64,000 nucleotides of DNA from Molossus alvarezi (GCA_037176705.1 CM073898.1:25714488-25778487); one strand, 5' to 3'. Positions 27,863-41,080 are shown, counted from the stretch's first letter. Translations and numbers: made by a program. Notes: generated by a model from the letters alone, not told the origin.

Positions 27863-28697
27863 GTAGGTAAACGCAGTATCGCGTCCTCCCACAACCACAT
27901 CCAAGTTACAACAAAACTACAGAACAACCACCATTCAAAACCGCCTGAAATCAAGCTGAATGGAAGTCCTACAACTACGGAATTAAAGAAGCTGCATCCA
28001 GACTGGTAGGAGGGGCGGTGGCGCGACAGGCTGGTCTCACACCCACGTGTGGTGGATAAAAATCAGGAGGACACCTCGGCTGGGAAGGTCCTCCCTGAGG
28101 ACTGAGGGGGTCCCCGTCCCACACCAGGTGCCCTGCTCAGGGTTCCAGTGCCAGGAAGAGAAGTCCCCATAAATTCTGGCTGGAAAAACCAGCAGGAACT
28201 GAGGCTCAGGGAGGCTGACGCGGCTGGAGCCCCAGGCAGCTCCTTGAAGGGCCCGCGCACGGACTTAATCGGACTCTCTCCCTCTAAGCTTGGAGGGGAG
28301 GCAGCTCCACCGGCGCCAGAGACATACAGGGAAGAGCTGTTTGGCACTGGAGTGAGGGCTGGAGAGGAGGCTTTCTCCAGGACAAACGTGGTGTCAGAGG
28401 CCTTTGTTCCTTTGGTGAGCCCTTCCCTGGGGCGGCAGACAGCCACCATATCTAGGACTCCAGCAACCTGGCTCACACTGGTAGCCCCACCCTGGTGACT
28501 CCCTGAGGCCCCGCCCTGCCCCACCCAACTTTCAGGCCCACCCAAGCTGTTGCCAGTTGCTTAACCATAGGATTGGCCTGACTTGGATCATGCTTCAGGT
28601 TTTCCTAAATTTTTTCAAACGAGCAGCATCTGGTCTCAGCTAGCCCCATACCGCTCGTTAAGTAATACACAGAAACAAACACAGGGAGGCAGCCAAA

Positions 28698-29616
28698 ATG
28701 AGGAGACAAAGAAACAGGTCCCAAATGAAAGAACAGAACAAAACCCCAATAAAAGAACTAAGCGAAATGGAGATAAGCAACCTAACAGATGCTGAGTTCA
28801 AAATACTGCTTATAAGGATGCTCAGTGAACTCAGTGAGGGCCTCAAGAGCATAAAAAAGGACCAGTCAGAAATGATCGATGCACAGTTAGAAACGAAGGA
28901 GGCTTTAACTGAAATAAAGAATAATTTACACAGCTTCAATAATAGAGTACGTAAATCCAAGGAGCAAACCATCGATTTGGAATATAAGGAAGTAAAAAAC
29001 GTCCAATCAGAACAGCAAAAAGAAAAAAGAATCCAAAAAAATGAGGATAGTGTAAGGAGCCTCTGGGACAACCTCAAGCGTGCCAACATTCGCATTTTGG
29101 GGGTGCCGGAAGGAGAAGAGAGAGAACAAGAAATCGAAAACCTTTTTGAAACAACAATGGCAGAAAACTTTCCTAACTTGTTGAAGGAAACAGACATACA
29201 AGTCCAGGAAGCACAGAGTCCCAAACAAGATGAACCCCAAGAGGCCCACACCAAGACACATCATCATCAAAATGCAAAAGGTTCAAGACAAAGAGAGAAT
29301 CTTAAAAGCAGCAAGAGAAAGGCAGCTAGTTACCTACAAGGGAGTCCCCATAAGGCTGTCAGCTGATTTCTCAAAAGAAACTTTGCAGGCCAGAAGGGAG
29401 TGGCAAGAAATATTCAGAGTGATGGAAAGCAAGAACCTACAACCAAGATTACTCTATCCTGCAAAGCTGTCATTTAGAATCGATGGCCATATAAAGACTT
29501 TCCCAGACAAGAAAAAGTTAAAGGAGTTCATCACCACCAAACCGTTATTATATGAAATGATGAAGGGTCTTTTTGAAGAAAAAGATAAAATATATGAACA
29601 AACAAAATGGCAATGA
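28698..29616 (+). pseudogene. HAL1 ORF1, one frameshift
   Basis: Starts MRRQRNRSQMKEQNK. It goes through a long coiled coil (about residues 30-110), the RRM-like segment around NIRILGVPEGEEREQ, and reaches ETDIQVQEAQ. There two bases appear to be missing near 29216, and the frame shifts by about 29230 to NPKRPTPRHIIIKMQKVQDK, with the C-terminal domain (VPIRLSADFS, ARREWQEIF) up to EQTKWQ. All domains of an L1-type ORF1 RNA chaperone are present, broken only by this single shift. Confidence 0.88.
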
Positions 29617-29959
29617 ATACATATCTATCAACAATGGAATCTACAAACAAAATCAACAGACAGAACAGAAACATTCTCATAGATACAGAGAACATTTTGT
29701 TGGTTGCCAGATGGGAGGGGGTTTGGGGGTATGGGTGAAAAAGGTGAAGGGATTAAGAAGTACAAATTGGTTGCTAAACTGACAAACCTCAAAGGGAAAG
29801 GGGCTGGGGGGGTGGGAAGAAATAAACCAAAGAACTTATATGCATAACCAATGGACACAGACAATAGTGTGGGAAAAGGCGGGAGGGAGGCGGGAGTGGG
29901 GAGGAGGGGGTCAGTGGGGGAAAAAATGTGGAACATCTGTAATACATTCTACATTCAAC

Positions 29960-29965
29960 AATAAA
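29960..29965 (+). terminator. HAL1 polyadenylation signal
   Basis: AATAAA about 10 bases before the A-rich tail of the HAL1. Confidence 0.7.
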
Positions 29966-30005
29966 GATTTAAAAAAATAAATAAATAAAATAAAATAAAA
30001 TAAAA

Positions 30006-30022
30006 AACAAAAAGCAGTTAGC
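30006..30022. repeat. HAL1 target-site duplication, right copy
   Basis: AACAAAAAGCAGTTAGC, identical to 27823-27839. Confidence 0.95.
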
Positions 30023-30364
30023 TGCTGATAGCATTTCGAAGGCAGTGATATGTAAAAAAGCAAAGGGGCTACACGCTGACCTCCTGAAAGACACCCCTGG
30101 AAAGAGTGCTGACAGTGATTCCTTTAAGGCTGGCAGGCGGTTGTTGGATAAATTTAAGAAAAGAAGTGTTCACTTATAGATTAAACAGCATGTTAGACAT
30201 GTACTGTATATAAGAAAGGTTAAAATGAAATCATTTAGGGGTCTGGGAAAGGTTAATTCAATTTATAGTATTTCTAATGGGGAAAAAATGATTTGGTTTT
30301 CTAACAAATCACTTCTTGAAGAGCCTTCTGGAATGAATTATGTTTGAGAACTGAGGTTTCACTG
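30023..30364 (+). mobile_element. Tigger/pogo-like DNA transposon, right part
   Basis: Continues the transposase text interrupted by the HAL1: KKAKGLHADLLKDTPGKSAD, then FKAGRRLLDKFKKRSVH, matching the CENP-B-type HTH of Tigger transposases. The catalytic DDE part is absent, so this is an internally deleted copy. The right end, ctgaggtttcactg, is the inverted partner of the left end and is followed by TA (30365-30366). Confidence 0.82.
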
Positions 30365-31134
30365 TACTGAAAAATTATAAAAATGTAGGAACTTCCAGTA
30401 AAAGTAGAGTGAAGAAGTCTTGAGAACCTTCCTGCAAATTACAATCAGGACAAAATAGTTAAAAAGTAACTATTTATAGGCACTGGGAAATAACTAAAAG
30501 AAAGCATGAGCCAGCAGCATGATTACTCCTGAAATGCTGCCACTACAATGTGTACATTGTGAGAGTAGGGTTTTCCTCAACATCCCATGGCGATAGAGAG
30601 GTAGAATGAGAGGAAAAGAGTAGCTCTACAGGCTATGGATGGAAGACAGCAGAGTTTAGGAGGAAATTTAAGGCAAAAATCTGTAAGTGAATGACCTGCA
30701 GAAGGATTGAGACCCAAAATCTGAGAATAAACTCGACCCAAATACCTGGCTGACGGTTAAACTCTGCATGCATGGTAAAACCCTAGGGAACCTGACAAAA
30801 AAGTAGGCAAAGACCAAAGAGGAATCTCCTCTTTAGAAATAGAGCATTATGTCATGTCATGAATGAATTCTGCTGCTTTTTAAAAACAGGGTTTATTCCC
30901 TAATTGTACATAGCTCAATAGCAGAAAGCTGAAGTCCTAATGGTTTAAGGAGGTAGATAGAGCCTGAGGCTGGCACAGCAACTGGAAAATCAGGTGGAAT
31001 CTCCAGGTGTAAGGGAACCACAGAGACTATGTCCCCAAATGTGCAAACAATCTCTGCCCAAACATTTGTCTGACTGTCAAATCATATATGTGTAGGGAAG
31101 ACCCAAGAGAGTCAGGTTAAGGAAGCAGCATATG

Positions 31135-31383
31135 GCCCTGGCCTGTTTGGCTCAGCAGTAAAGCGTAGGCCCATGGACCAATGAGTTGAGGGTTCGATTC
31201 TGGCTAAGGGCACGTACCTAGGTTGCAGTTCGTCCCCAGCCCTGGTCAGGGTCTTACAGGAGGCAACCAGTTGATGTGTCCCTCTCAGGTAGATGTTTCT
31301 CTCTCCTCTTTCCCTCCCACTCTTTCCTCTTTCTGAAGATAAATTAAAAAAATATCCTGGGGTGAGGATTAAAAAAAAAAAAA
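31135..31383 (+). mobile_element. Ves SINE, intermediate type
   Basis: gccctggcctgtttggctca ... ggggtgaggatt. Duplication gaagcagcatatg/gaagtagcatatg (31122-31134, 31384-31396). Confidence 0.95.
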
Positions 31384-31420
31384 GAAGTAGCATATGGAAA
31401 TCCTAAAAAAGTGAACAGAG

Positions 31421-31638
31421 CCCTGGCTGGTTTTGCTCAGTGGTTAGAACGTCGGCCTGCAGTCTGGAGAGACCCGGGTTCGTTTCCCCCTAGGGGTACA
31501 TATGGTTACAGTCTGTCCCCGGTCCTGGTTGGGTTGTGCGGGTGGCAGCCACTTGATGTGTCCCTTTTACGCTGATGTTTCCCCCCCCCCCCCAATCTGA
31601 ACAAAAAATGGAAAAATGTCCTCGGGTGAGGATAAAAA
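31421..31638 (+). mobile_element. Ves SINE, young type, poly-C in body
   Basis: Near-consensus ends, but the CT-rich body has collapsed to a run of about 13 C bases (31580-31593). Flanked by gtgaacagag copies (31411-31420, 31644-31653). Confidence 0.94.
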
Positions 31639-31785
31639 AAAAAGTGAACAGAGATATCAGCGGCTACACAATACAGAAAACCAACAATCCAAAATAAAAC
31701 AACCAAAAACCCCAAACAAAAAAAACCCCCAACAATCCTCAACACAACAAAATCCAGAGTTGTTAATTAGCACAAAGGAAAAATG

Positions 31786-31799
31786 GGGGGGGGGGGGGA
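31786..31799. repeat. Poly-G run
   Basis: About 13 G bases, a possible assembly or sequencing weak point. Confidence 0.8.
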
Positions 31800-32996
31800 G
31801 CAGCCCATATTCAGAGGGAAAAAAAAAAAGTCAATTAATAAAAATTAACTCCAAATGGGCCCAGAGTGGCTTTTATGACCATGTTCAAAGAACTGAAGGA
31901 AAACATGTTCTTACTGAGTGGACAGACAGAAAATCTCTGGAAACTATAAAACAAAATTCAAATGCAAATTCTAGAGTAAGTATAATAACAGTTCTATTGA
32001 CAGATTAATAGAAATTACCAAATTAAAGAAAATGAGAAAAAAGTATTTAAGAAAAACAAACCGTTTTAGAGACTTGTGGAACAACATTAAGTAGTATAAC
32101 CAATATGCATGTAACTAGAGTTCAAGGAGAGAAAATGAGAGAAAAATGGCAGAAATGCAAGCATAACATAAAAGCAAGTTAAAGTCTGAAGTGTAGAAAG
32201 GAGTCTGAAACTTTAAGCAGGATATCAATATTTTAAAATGTTAGGATCTCACATTATGAAAAGAAAATACCTTTTAAAATCATTTCTGCCCTTATCAGAG
32301 AGAAAATTACCAAAACTATAAATGCCCCTCACAGCTATTTAGGTGATTTAAAATGTAAAATTGTACTAGTATAATAGTCAGCTATTTGTATATACTGGCT
32401 TCTAAATTACACTATTCTATGTTTAACTTTAGATATTCAACATCTGTGGTCAGATACAATACCATTTAGTTCACTGCTTTGCATTGATCATTTCTGGATA
32501 ATTTCTCATTTAGAAAGCTAGACTTCTATTGGGCTTATTTTTATGAGACTCATAGAGAAGTTATGTTTTCTAAATCTCTTACTGCTGGTATTAACACATC
32601 AGCTCCTGGGCAGTATACAGTATAAAGAATGGTTTCGGTTTTAAGTATACAGCAATTAAACCAGATGCATGCACAGCATGAAAAAAAAAAAGGTAGAGAA
32701 AAAATGATGTAGAGTAGATGTTTGATACTGTCCAGCTTCCAAACTGGAAGAGCAGCAAACCAAAGCCATTAACAAATGCATACACAATATTTGTAAAGGG
32801 GACTGCGGAGCGTGTGTCTTCACAAAGAGTTTTTGGCACACTATGTGAAGGCCATTAGTAGGTGTTTAAAATGAATGAGGTAGAGGCAGCACGATTCATA
32901 TTTGCCTTTTCCAATTTGTTTTATGTAGCATTAAAAAAAAAAGAGACTACTTTGGGAGGGAAAAAAATCTTCTGCTTTTAACATTTCTCAGTTCTT

Positions 32997-33253
32997 TTTT
33001 TTTTTTTTCTTTTTTATCCTCACCCGAGGACATTTTTCCATTTTTTGTTCAGGTAGAGTGGGAGGGAGAGAGAGGAACAGAGAGAGAGAGAAACATCGAC
33101 GTGAAAGGAACACATCGAGTGGTTGCCACCCGCACAACCGACCAGGGCCGGGGACAAACTGCAACCGAGGTACGCGCCCTTAGCGGGAACCGAACCCGGG
33201 TCTCTCAGGACCGCAGGCCGACGCTCTAACCGCTGAACCAAACCGGCCAGGGC
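32997..33253 (-). mobile_element. Ves SINE, young type
   Basis: Near-consensus reverse copy with perfect duplication catttctcagttctt (32982-32996, 33254-33268). Confidence 0.97.
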
Positions 33254-34235
33254 CATTTCTCAGTTCTTAATCCTAAATTTTCCACTCTCTGCCTCATGCA
33301 GTTCTCAGTTTTTATCTATAATCCTTTCCCACAATTCCTGTACTTAAGCACTTGGGGTTATATTTTTTATAATAGTTGTGATGTTAAGGGGGAAAAGTAA
33401 AGGACCATTCTTCAAGTCTAGTTCACAAAAATCTAGGCAATAATATGATCCAGGGATACCCATTCTTAACCCAGTATAAATCTTTTAAATTGCTGAATGA
33501 TGCACTTATAAAATAAAAACTGTAACCATACTAACAATTAAAATTTTTCTTAATTGCCTATACACGGGGAAACTAAATAATTAATTTCTCTTATTAGGAT
33601 GATTAGGTTTTACAGCTTTTAGTTCTTATTTATAAATTAATAACTGCTTTGAGGTTTCATATAGATTTTAATCCTTCAGAATTTCATTACAGTCTTAGGT
33701 AAAAATCCCATTATTAGTGATAACATTATGAAAGATTCTATATAACAAACTTGTTTGCAAATGTCCCATCATGACTATGGTTTGCCATAATAAATTGTTG
33801 GTAAAGAATGATTTTACACATAAAGTGCTTCCTCTTGATTATTCTCTTAAAATAATCATCCTACATTACAAAAGACCTTAAATGGTATTTTGATTGAAGT
33901 CTAGAACAAAGAGCTAAGAGCTCTGTAATTCTGCCCAGTGATTACATCCTTTAATTCCCTTAGTCCTTTCCCAATTTAAACATTCCTACCTGAGAAATAT
34001 AATTGCAGTACAAAGTACTATAATGTAAAGAGACCTGGGGAAATGCAGGAATGAGAGTTCTCCCAGTTTACCAAGTTCAGAGGCCTTCTAATCAGTGATT
34101 CATTACTGACAGACTGTTTCCTCATGTACTCCTGCAAACTATGAACATGGTTTCTAGAAATACATTCTCCATGACAAAAATCATATTAAATAGAACTTTT
34201 CTTAATAAAACATTCTTTTAAAAGCTAAACAAATA

Positions 34236-34428
34236 GCCCGGCTGGCGTGGCTCAGTGGTTGAGCACTGACCCATGCACCAAGAGGTTGCAGGTTCGATTC
34301 CCAGTCAGGGCACATGCACAGGTTGTGGGCCAAATCCCCAATAGGGGACATGCAGGAGGCGGCCAATCGATGATATCTCTCTCTCCTCCCACCCTTTCTC
34401 TCACTCTAAAATCAATAAAGAAAAAATG
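34236..34428 (+). mobile_element. Ves SINE, older gcaccaagagg type
   Basis: gcccggctggcgtggctcag, catgcaccaagaggttgcagg. Duplication aaaagctaaacaaata/aaaagctaaagacata (34220-34235, 34429-34444). Confidence 0.94.
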
Positions 34429-34921
34429 AAAAGCTAAAGACATAATAATAGTATCAATGCATGTCTTATTTTGCTATTTTAATTAACTATTTTTCCTAGT
34501 TAATTTCGGTATATAATGGAAAAAGAAGGAAAAAACAGAACTCTTTCCTTTTGGTCAGTGCTTCTTAACTTGAGTATTTTGAATTGTGATAACATGGTGA
34601 ATTTTTCTGGGGTTATATATTGCTCACTGTTTCTGAAGTAATGATAAACAATTTTATAGAGATAGTTGCAAACTTGAGCTATGAAAATCAGGTAATAAAT
34701 CTTCTCCATTTGGTCTTATCTCCATACTATCCAAGTCCCTGAGTCTGCTGAGGTCCCTAAATGGAGATTTGGATGCATAAATAAATCTAATGTTGTTTCT
34801 AAATAACCAACCATGTAAACAAAATGTAAAGACACAAGATTAAAAATATCTATCTGATCACTGCTTTAAAACTCACTACTAAAACTGAAGAAAATATGCC
34901 ACTCTTTTGCAGATTCATTTA

Positions 34922-35406
<485 letters not shown>

Positions 35407-36573
35407 TTATGGGTACATCTATACCACCACAATTATATATTTCCTTTAAAACCTCTAAACAAAATTTCATGGCTACTAATTATAACTTTAATAAAATAAA
35501 TCTAATATTCTCAAGTAAGAGAGTAAATCAATTTATTCTGATGAGTAATGGGATCCTTATATGTTATGACACCAAAGGATTCTAATAAAACATTATCAAC
35601 AAACATGGTCATAAGAATAGGGAGACTTTGGGTTCTGAACACAAAAGAATATAGATATCTATAACTAGATAAAGTATACTGGTGCCAGACATTTATTTTC
35701 TCTGGTCATTTCTTAGTGGTCATTTCTTTACTTTCACATTCTATAAGCCAGAAAGGTAACAATTTAAACCATCTAAAATTCATTGTTAGTTTTCATAAAA
35801 CAATTAAACAATTTAATCCAAATTGCCAAAAAATTTACCATCATCAATCATTAATAAACTAAACAACTATAATAGTTATGTCTAAAAGATTAGGATCTCC
35901 TGTTTTTGATGATTCCTGAAGAAGAAGAGGGTAGGTGTCTAGATTTTAGCAGGAGATAGGATCTTTCCTCTCTTCCATCCTATGCTACATTACAGGTTAA
36001 AAAAAAATTGTGAAAGTGGTGCTCCAGATTCTAGCAAAACTCCTTTCTATGAAGGGTAATTCTAGAAAGGGGAAGGAGACCCCTAGGGGAGGTGTGCAGC
36101 AGAAGGAAGTAAGATGACAAGAACAAATGATGTTTATGTATCAATTACCCTTTTGTTTTTCAGATTCTTTTTTTAAGGAAAGATTGAATAATAACAACAC
36201 AACATCAGAAATGAGAAGATCTGAGTTCTGTTCTTTGTGAAACACAGTATGGCATATCAATTTCCTAGTAATCCTGAATTCTTGAGCTGGCTCCTAGTTC
36301 ATTTCCCAATTTCAAGTCTTTCAAGTGTCTTTCCAACTAAAAATTTTTAGAATAATATAACATCTGATATTGTAGCCTAGCCCATTGCAGATTTTACTGG
36401 AATGGATAGTTTCAATCATAACAACAGAAAGGAGTCAGGTATGAATAAAGTAGATGGGAGAGAGGGAAAAAAGATGATGAGATGCTTCTATCTTGGGTCT
36501 CTTGAACTCTAGAAATTATCATATACAGCAGATATTTGTCCTCCTTCCCTTTCAATAAACTTTATTACAGAAT

Positions 36574-36804
36574 ATTTTAAATATATATATTTTTAAATAT
36601 GTTCTTATTGATTTTATTGATTTTTAGAGAGCGGGGAAGGGAGAGGGAGATAGAAACATCAATGAGAAACATCAATCAGCTGCTTTCTGCATGCTCCCTA
36701 CTGGGGATAGAGCCCGAAACTAGGGCATGTGCCCTGAACAGGAATCGAACCAGCGACCTCTTGGTACATGGGTCAATGCTCAACCACTGAACCACACTGG
36801 TGGG
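36574..36804 (-). mobile_element. Ves SINE, older gcaccaagagg type
   Basis: Reverse copy with cgacctcttggtacatgggt. Duplication ttattacagaat (36562-36573, 36805-36816). Confidence 0.93.
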
Positions 36805-36849
36805 TTATTACAGAATTTTTGTAAGAACTATATACATAAAGGAAAGGCT

Positions 36850-37075
36850 AGACAGTGTAGTGGCTTACAAGCATGTGTTTAGAGTCATAGAGTTCCAATT
36901 TTGATAGCACTACTTATTAGCTGTGTGACCTATGACAAACTTAATTTCTCTAAGGCAGTTTCCTCAATGGAAAATGTGGATAATACCTACTTCAGAAGGT
37001 TGTTTTAAGAATTAAACAGCATATGCAAACTGCTTACAATTAGGTTTGCACAGAGTAAGCATTAAATAAACAGTA
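36850..37075 (+). repeat. MIR
   Basis: Clear MIR order: gtgtagtggcttacaagcat, cactacttattagctgtgtg, ctctaaggcagtttcctca, gcagtaagcattaaataa-like end. Confidence 0.7.
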
Positions 37076-37439
37076 CGTAGTATTATCATTCTAAAACAGC
37101 TAATATCAATAAAAAAAAAATTAACAACTAACTGGGAATCCAAGCTTTAATCACATATTTTATTCTTGAGGACAAATTTATAGAATGGCAAGCACATCTA
37201 AGGACCCATGCGTAATTTAAGTTAATAGATGATTTTATGATTAGTTTTCTGGTTAAAATGCAATACTTACAAGACATAAAAATTTTAATTATCAATATGC
37301 ATAATTGTGCATTAACAATTTGAATATTCTAAACATATAGAAAAGTACAGAGAACACCCTAACATTACTATATTCACCACGTAGCTCAGAAAAGCAATAT
37401 TTTATAATACTTGCTTCAGCTTTTTTTTTTTAAGAAATA

Positions 37440-38330
37440 AAACACTGTAGGTATGTATAATTGATCTCCTAGAGAATGTAAAATTATACCATTTTATATT
37501 TCCACCAGCAAAGTACAATGGTTCCAATTTCTCCACATCCTCACCAACAATTACTTTCCTTAAAAAAAAATTCTAGCCATCTTGGTAGGTGTGAACTGGT
37601 ACTTCCTAAAGATTGTTTTGCATTTCACTAATGACTAAAGATGTTAAGCATCTTTTCATATGCTTATTATAATTTGCATATTGTCTTTGGAGAAATCCCT
37701 ATTCAAATCCTTTGCCCATTTAATTTTATTTAGATAGAGTAGAAGGGAGGGAGGAAGTAGGGAGAGAGAGAGAGACCTCTCACACCACCCAACTGGGGCC
37801 TGGGATTGAACCTACAACCCAAGCCCGTGCCCTTGACTGGGAATCAAACTCGTGATCCTTCCTGTCAGCGCAGTGGACCTACACTCTAACCCCTGAGCCA
37901 AACCGGCCAGGGCTCCTTTGCCCATGTTAAAAATTGGGATGTCTTTTTGTAAGAGTTCTTATGTACATACTAGATCCTTATCAGATACTAGGTAAGAATA
38001 CTAGATCCTTATCAGATATATAATTTATAAACATTTTCTCCCATTCTGTGTGCCATTTTTTCACTTTTGATGGTGTTCTTTGAAGCACAAAAATCTTTAA
38101 TTTTAAGTCTAAATTATGTATTTTTTTCTTGTGCAACTCAAGCTTTCGGTGTCATATACCTAAGAATCCTTTGCCAAAGCCAAGGTCATGAAGACTTAGC
38201 CATGCTTTCTTCTAAGAGTTTTATAATTTTAGCTCCTACTTTAGGTCTTGATCCATTTTGAGGTTATGTTTGTATACGTTGTAAGGTAAAGACTTTGACT
38301 TCATTCTTTTGTGATTCTCATAACTCTATG
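37440..38330 (-). mobile_element. Old LINE-1 3' end (L1M-type), split by a Ves
   Basis: Reverse-strand L1 text: ccaatttctccacatcctca, ttttgcatttcactaatgac, taagagttcttatgtacata, cccattctgtgtgccatttt. It lies in the same orientation as SOS1. Confidence 0.75.
37720..37913 (-). mobile_element. Ves SINE, shortened, in old L1
   Basis: Reverse copy lacking the tcctcaggtgagg tail. Perfect 12-bp duplication tcctttgcccat (37708-37719, 37914-37925). Confidence 0.93.
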
Positions 38331-38989
38331 GTGTTTTTTTTTTTAAACAAAAATTTTAAACTTTTAATCTCTTCTTTTATTGTTTGCCCTTTCTATGTGT
38401 TCTTTAAGAAACCTTTCTTATCTCAATGTCATAAATATGTTCTATATTTTCTTCTGAACTTGTAAAGTTTTGGTTTTCATTTTTAGATTTTAAATTTGAT
38501 AACTCTTTGTGTATTATACGAACTAAGGAAGAAATTTTTCTCTTCATATAACTATAGTTCTTTTCCCCCATCTATACATTGTAATCTATAGGCAGTATTT
38601 CTATTCTTTTGGTGATTTTCCGAAATGGTTTTAAAAATAAATGTAGTGCTATCTTTAATTTTTCTAAAATTCAAAGAAAGTGTAAAGTTCAGTTTTTCTA
38701 TCCTTCTGAATACAAGCCCACTTTACACACTGTACATTTTATTATTGGTGCTTAAAAGTTTACTTTAACCCTTCCTTTTAAACACAAAAAATTAAAGTTT
38801 GGTTTTTAAAATAGTCAATAGTTTTATCACAATTACCAACACATTTCTCAACTTTAGTTCTTCTGTTCCTTGACTTCCCTGAGTACAGCTTTCCTTCTTG
38901 CTGAAGAACATCTTATTATACTTCTGGTAATGAGAGCCTATGGGTAGGAAACTCTCTTCATCAATGTGTTTTTATTTGTTTCTCTTTTT

Positions 38990-40140
38990 TTCTCTCTGAT
39001 TTGTTTGTTAAATTGAGGTATAACTTACATCAAATCCACAATTTATTTTGTATATGTTTATGCAATGCATCTGTGTAATCACCACCCAGATAAAGGAAAC
39101 TTATCTGAAATAACCACTATTCTAACCTTTATTTCTAAAGATCTGTTTACATGTTTTAGAACTTCCTACAAATGTAATTACATAGTATTTTGAGACTTCT
39201 TATTTCACACATTATGTTGCCTTTTTAAAAATCAGTAGCTCATTCTATTTTATTGTCATATAGCATTTCACTGTGTGAATATATCAGATTATCTATTATG
39301 AATAAACCTGTTACAAACATTGTTGAACATGTCTTTTGGTAAATATAGGCATATATATATATATATTTTGGTATATACCCAAAAGTGAAAATGCTGAACC
39401 ATAAGGTACATTGTATTCCTAGCATTGGCAGATATGCTAGTTTTCCAAAGTAGCTGTAGCAATTTACACCCCCTCCACGAGCAACTGCTCCATGGTTTTA
39501 AATTGCATTTCCTTGATGAATCATGATGTTGAACACTTTTGTTCTTTTAGGAGGTACTTGTTCAGGTCTTTTGTCAATTTTTGCAAAAACCTAAATTACC
39601 TGTCTTTTAGTTATTGATTTGTAGGCATTCTTTACACACTCTGGATATGAGTCCTTCACCAGTTATAGATATTATAAATATTGTCTCCCAATCTATAGCT
39701 TGCCTTTTCACTCTTTTAATTTTGTCTATTGATGAACAGGTGTTATTACATTTAATGTAGTCTAGTTTATCAATCTTTTTTTTTTATCCTCACCCAAGGA
39801 CATTTTTTCATTTTTTGTTCAGATAGAGTGGGAAGGAGGGAGAGGAAGAGAGAGAGAAACATTGACGTGAAAGGGACACATCGAGTGGCTGCCTCCTGCA
39901 CGACCCAACCAGGGTCGAGGACAAACTGCAACAGAGGTACGCGCCCTTAGCGGGAACCGAACCCGGGACTCTCTGGACCGCAGGCCGACACTCTAACCTC
40001 TGAGCCAAACCGGCCAGGGCACCGATCTTTTTTTTTATGGTTAGTGTTTTAATGTCCTGTGTAAGAAATCTTTGCCTATTTCAAGGTCATGAAAATCTCA
40101 TTTGCTTCTGTAAGCTTTACTATTTTAATCTCTGTACTCA
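38990..40140 (-). mobile_element. Old LINE-1 3' end (L1M-type), split by a Ves
   Basis: A second copy of the same kind of L1 end: attgaggtataacttacatc, tatacccaaaagtgaaaatg, gagcaactgctccatggttt, ctttttatggttagtgtttt. Confidence 0.7.
39784..40020 (-). mobile_element. Ves SINE, young type
   Basis: Reverse copy from cctcacccaaggacatttt to gagccaaaccggccagggc, interrupting the L1 phrase tttatcaatc/gatctttttttttatgg, which also supplies the T-rich target copies. Confidence 0.95.
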
Positions 40141-40147
40141 CTCTTTT

Positions 40148-40300
40148 AAAAATTTTATTTTTCAATTATAGTTTATATTCAATATTATTTTATATTAGTT
40201 TCAGGTGTATAGCATGGTAGTTAGAAAATCATATACTTTACAAAGTGGTCCCCCCAATATTTCAAGTACCCATCTGGCACCAAACATAGTTACGTACTAG
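40148..40300 (-). mobile_element. L1 3'-end-like fragment
   Basis: attcaatattattttatattagtttcaggtg-type text followed by actttacaaagtggtcccc recalls an L1 tail common in laurasiatherians. Low certainty. Confidence 0.4.
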
Positions 40301-40329
40301 CTCTTTAATAAAAGTTTAGTTGGGCCGAA

Positions 40330-41080
40330 AACACTATTTTCCCTTAGTACTGTGAAAATACCACCCAACTTTGCTAGCCTCTTGTTAAAACCTGTCATTC
40401 TCATTGTAATTTCCCTTTTCTCTCTCATAACTCATAACGTGTTCTATTGTTTCACTACAATGTTTTTGGTTGTAGATTTATTTTTAGTTATCCTGTCCAA
40501 TATTTGGAATTCATTTTTAATCTGGGAACTTGTGTCTTCATTTCTGAAAATTCTCAATTTTTAGCTCTTCAAATATTGCTCCTCTATCACTCTTTGTCTG
40601 AAACACCTATTGGATGTATGCTAAAGCTTTTCAATGTAGCCTTAATTACTCTTAACTGGTCTTTCATAGTATCTTGGTCTCTCTGTGTCACATTCTCAGT
40701 GAATTCCTCAATTCATATTCTAATTCACTAATTTCATCCTTGAACTAGGTCTGGTAAATGTTATACTACATAATGAGTTTCTATTGCACTGCCTGCATAT
40801 TTAATTCCCAATATCTTTTCATACCTACTTGTTCTTGTTTCCTTCCTGCCAGTTTTGTTTCACAATGTCTTTTTTATAAATGGATCATACTTTCATTTAT
40901 CTATTTAAGCATCCTAAACTTCCTTTAAACTCTTTGTAATCTATTGTACACAATTAATTTTATGTGGAATGAATTCATTTTGTAACTGTTGATTTTGTTA
41001 GAAATCATTTTAAGCATTCAAATTTGTCTTGTATTTTAGAATTTTGTATTCTAGACTTCTTATGGGGAGGCTTTAAATTT
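40330..41080 (-). mobile_element. Possible old LINE-1 fragment
   Basis: Phrases such as cttcaaatattgctcctcta, atattcccaat-type and cactaatttcatccttgaac resemble the L1M 3' UTR/ORF2 end in reverse, but divergence is high. Confidence 0.4.

Larger units (their letters stand above)
27840..30005 (+). mobile_element. Full-length HAL1 (half-LINE, ORF1 only)
   Basis: About 2.17 kb with perfect 17-bp flanking duplications and a poly-A-rich end. The 5' UTR starts ggacttccggtcaagatggc and is GC-rich with several CpGs. ORF1 occupies 28698-29616, and a 0.35-kb G-rich 3' UTR follows directly. There is no ORF2 sequence at all, the defining trait of HAL1 elements, which must borrow L1 ORF2p. The 5' end is complete, which is unusual for LINE insertions. 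Compared with the L1 at 17126 it carries few breaks, so it is much younger. Confidence 0.9.

Noticed and set aside
28063..28545. 160-residue open frame on the minus strand
   Set aside because: Antisense frame in the GC-rich HAL1 5' UTR; an overlapping frame on the plus strand is equally open, so both are likely compositional.
28658..29254. 198-residue minus-strand open frame
   Set aside because: Mirror frame of HAL1 ORF1; the plus strand has the real ORF1 protein similarity.
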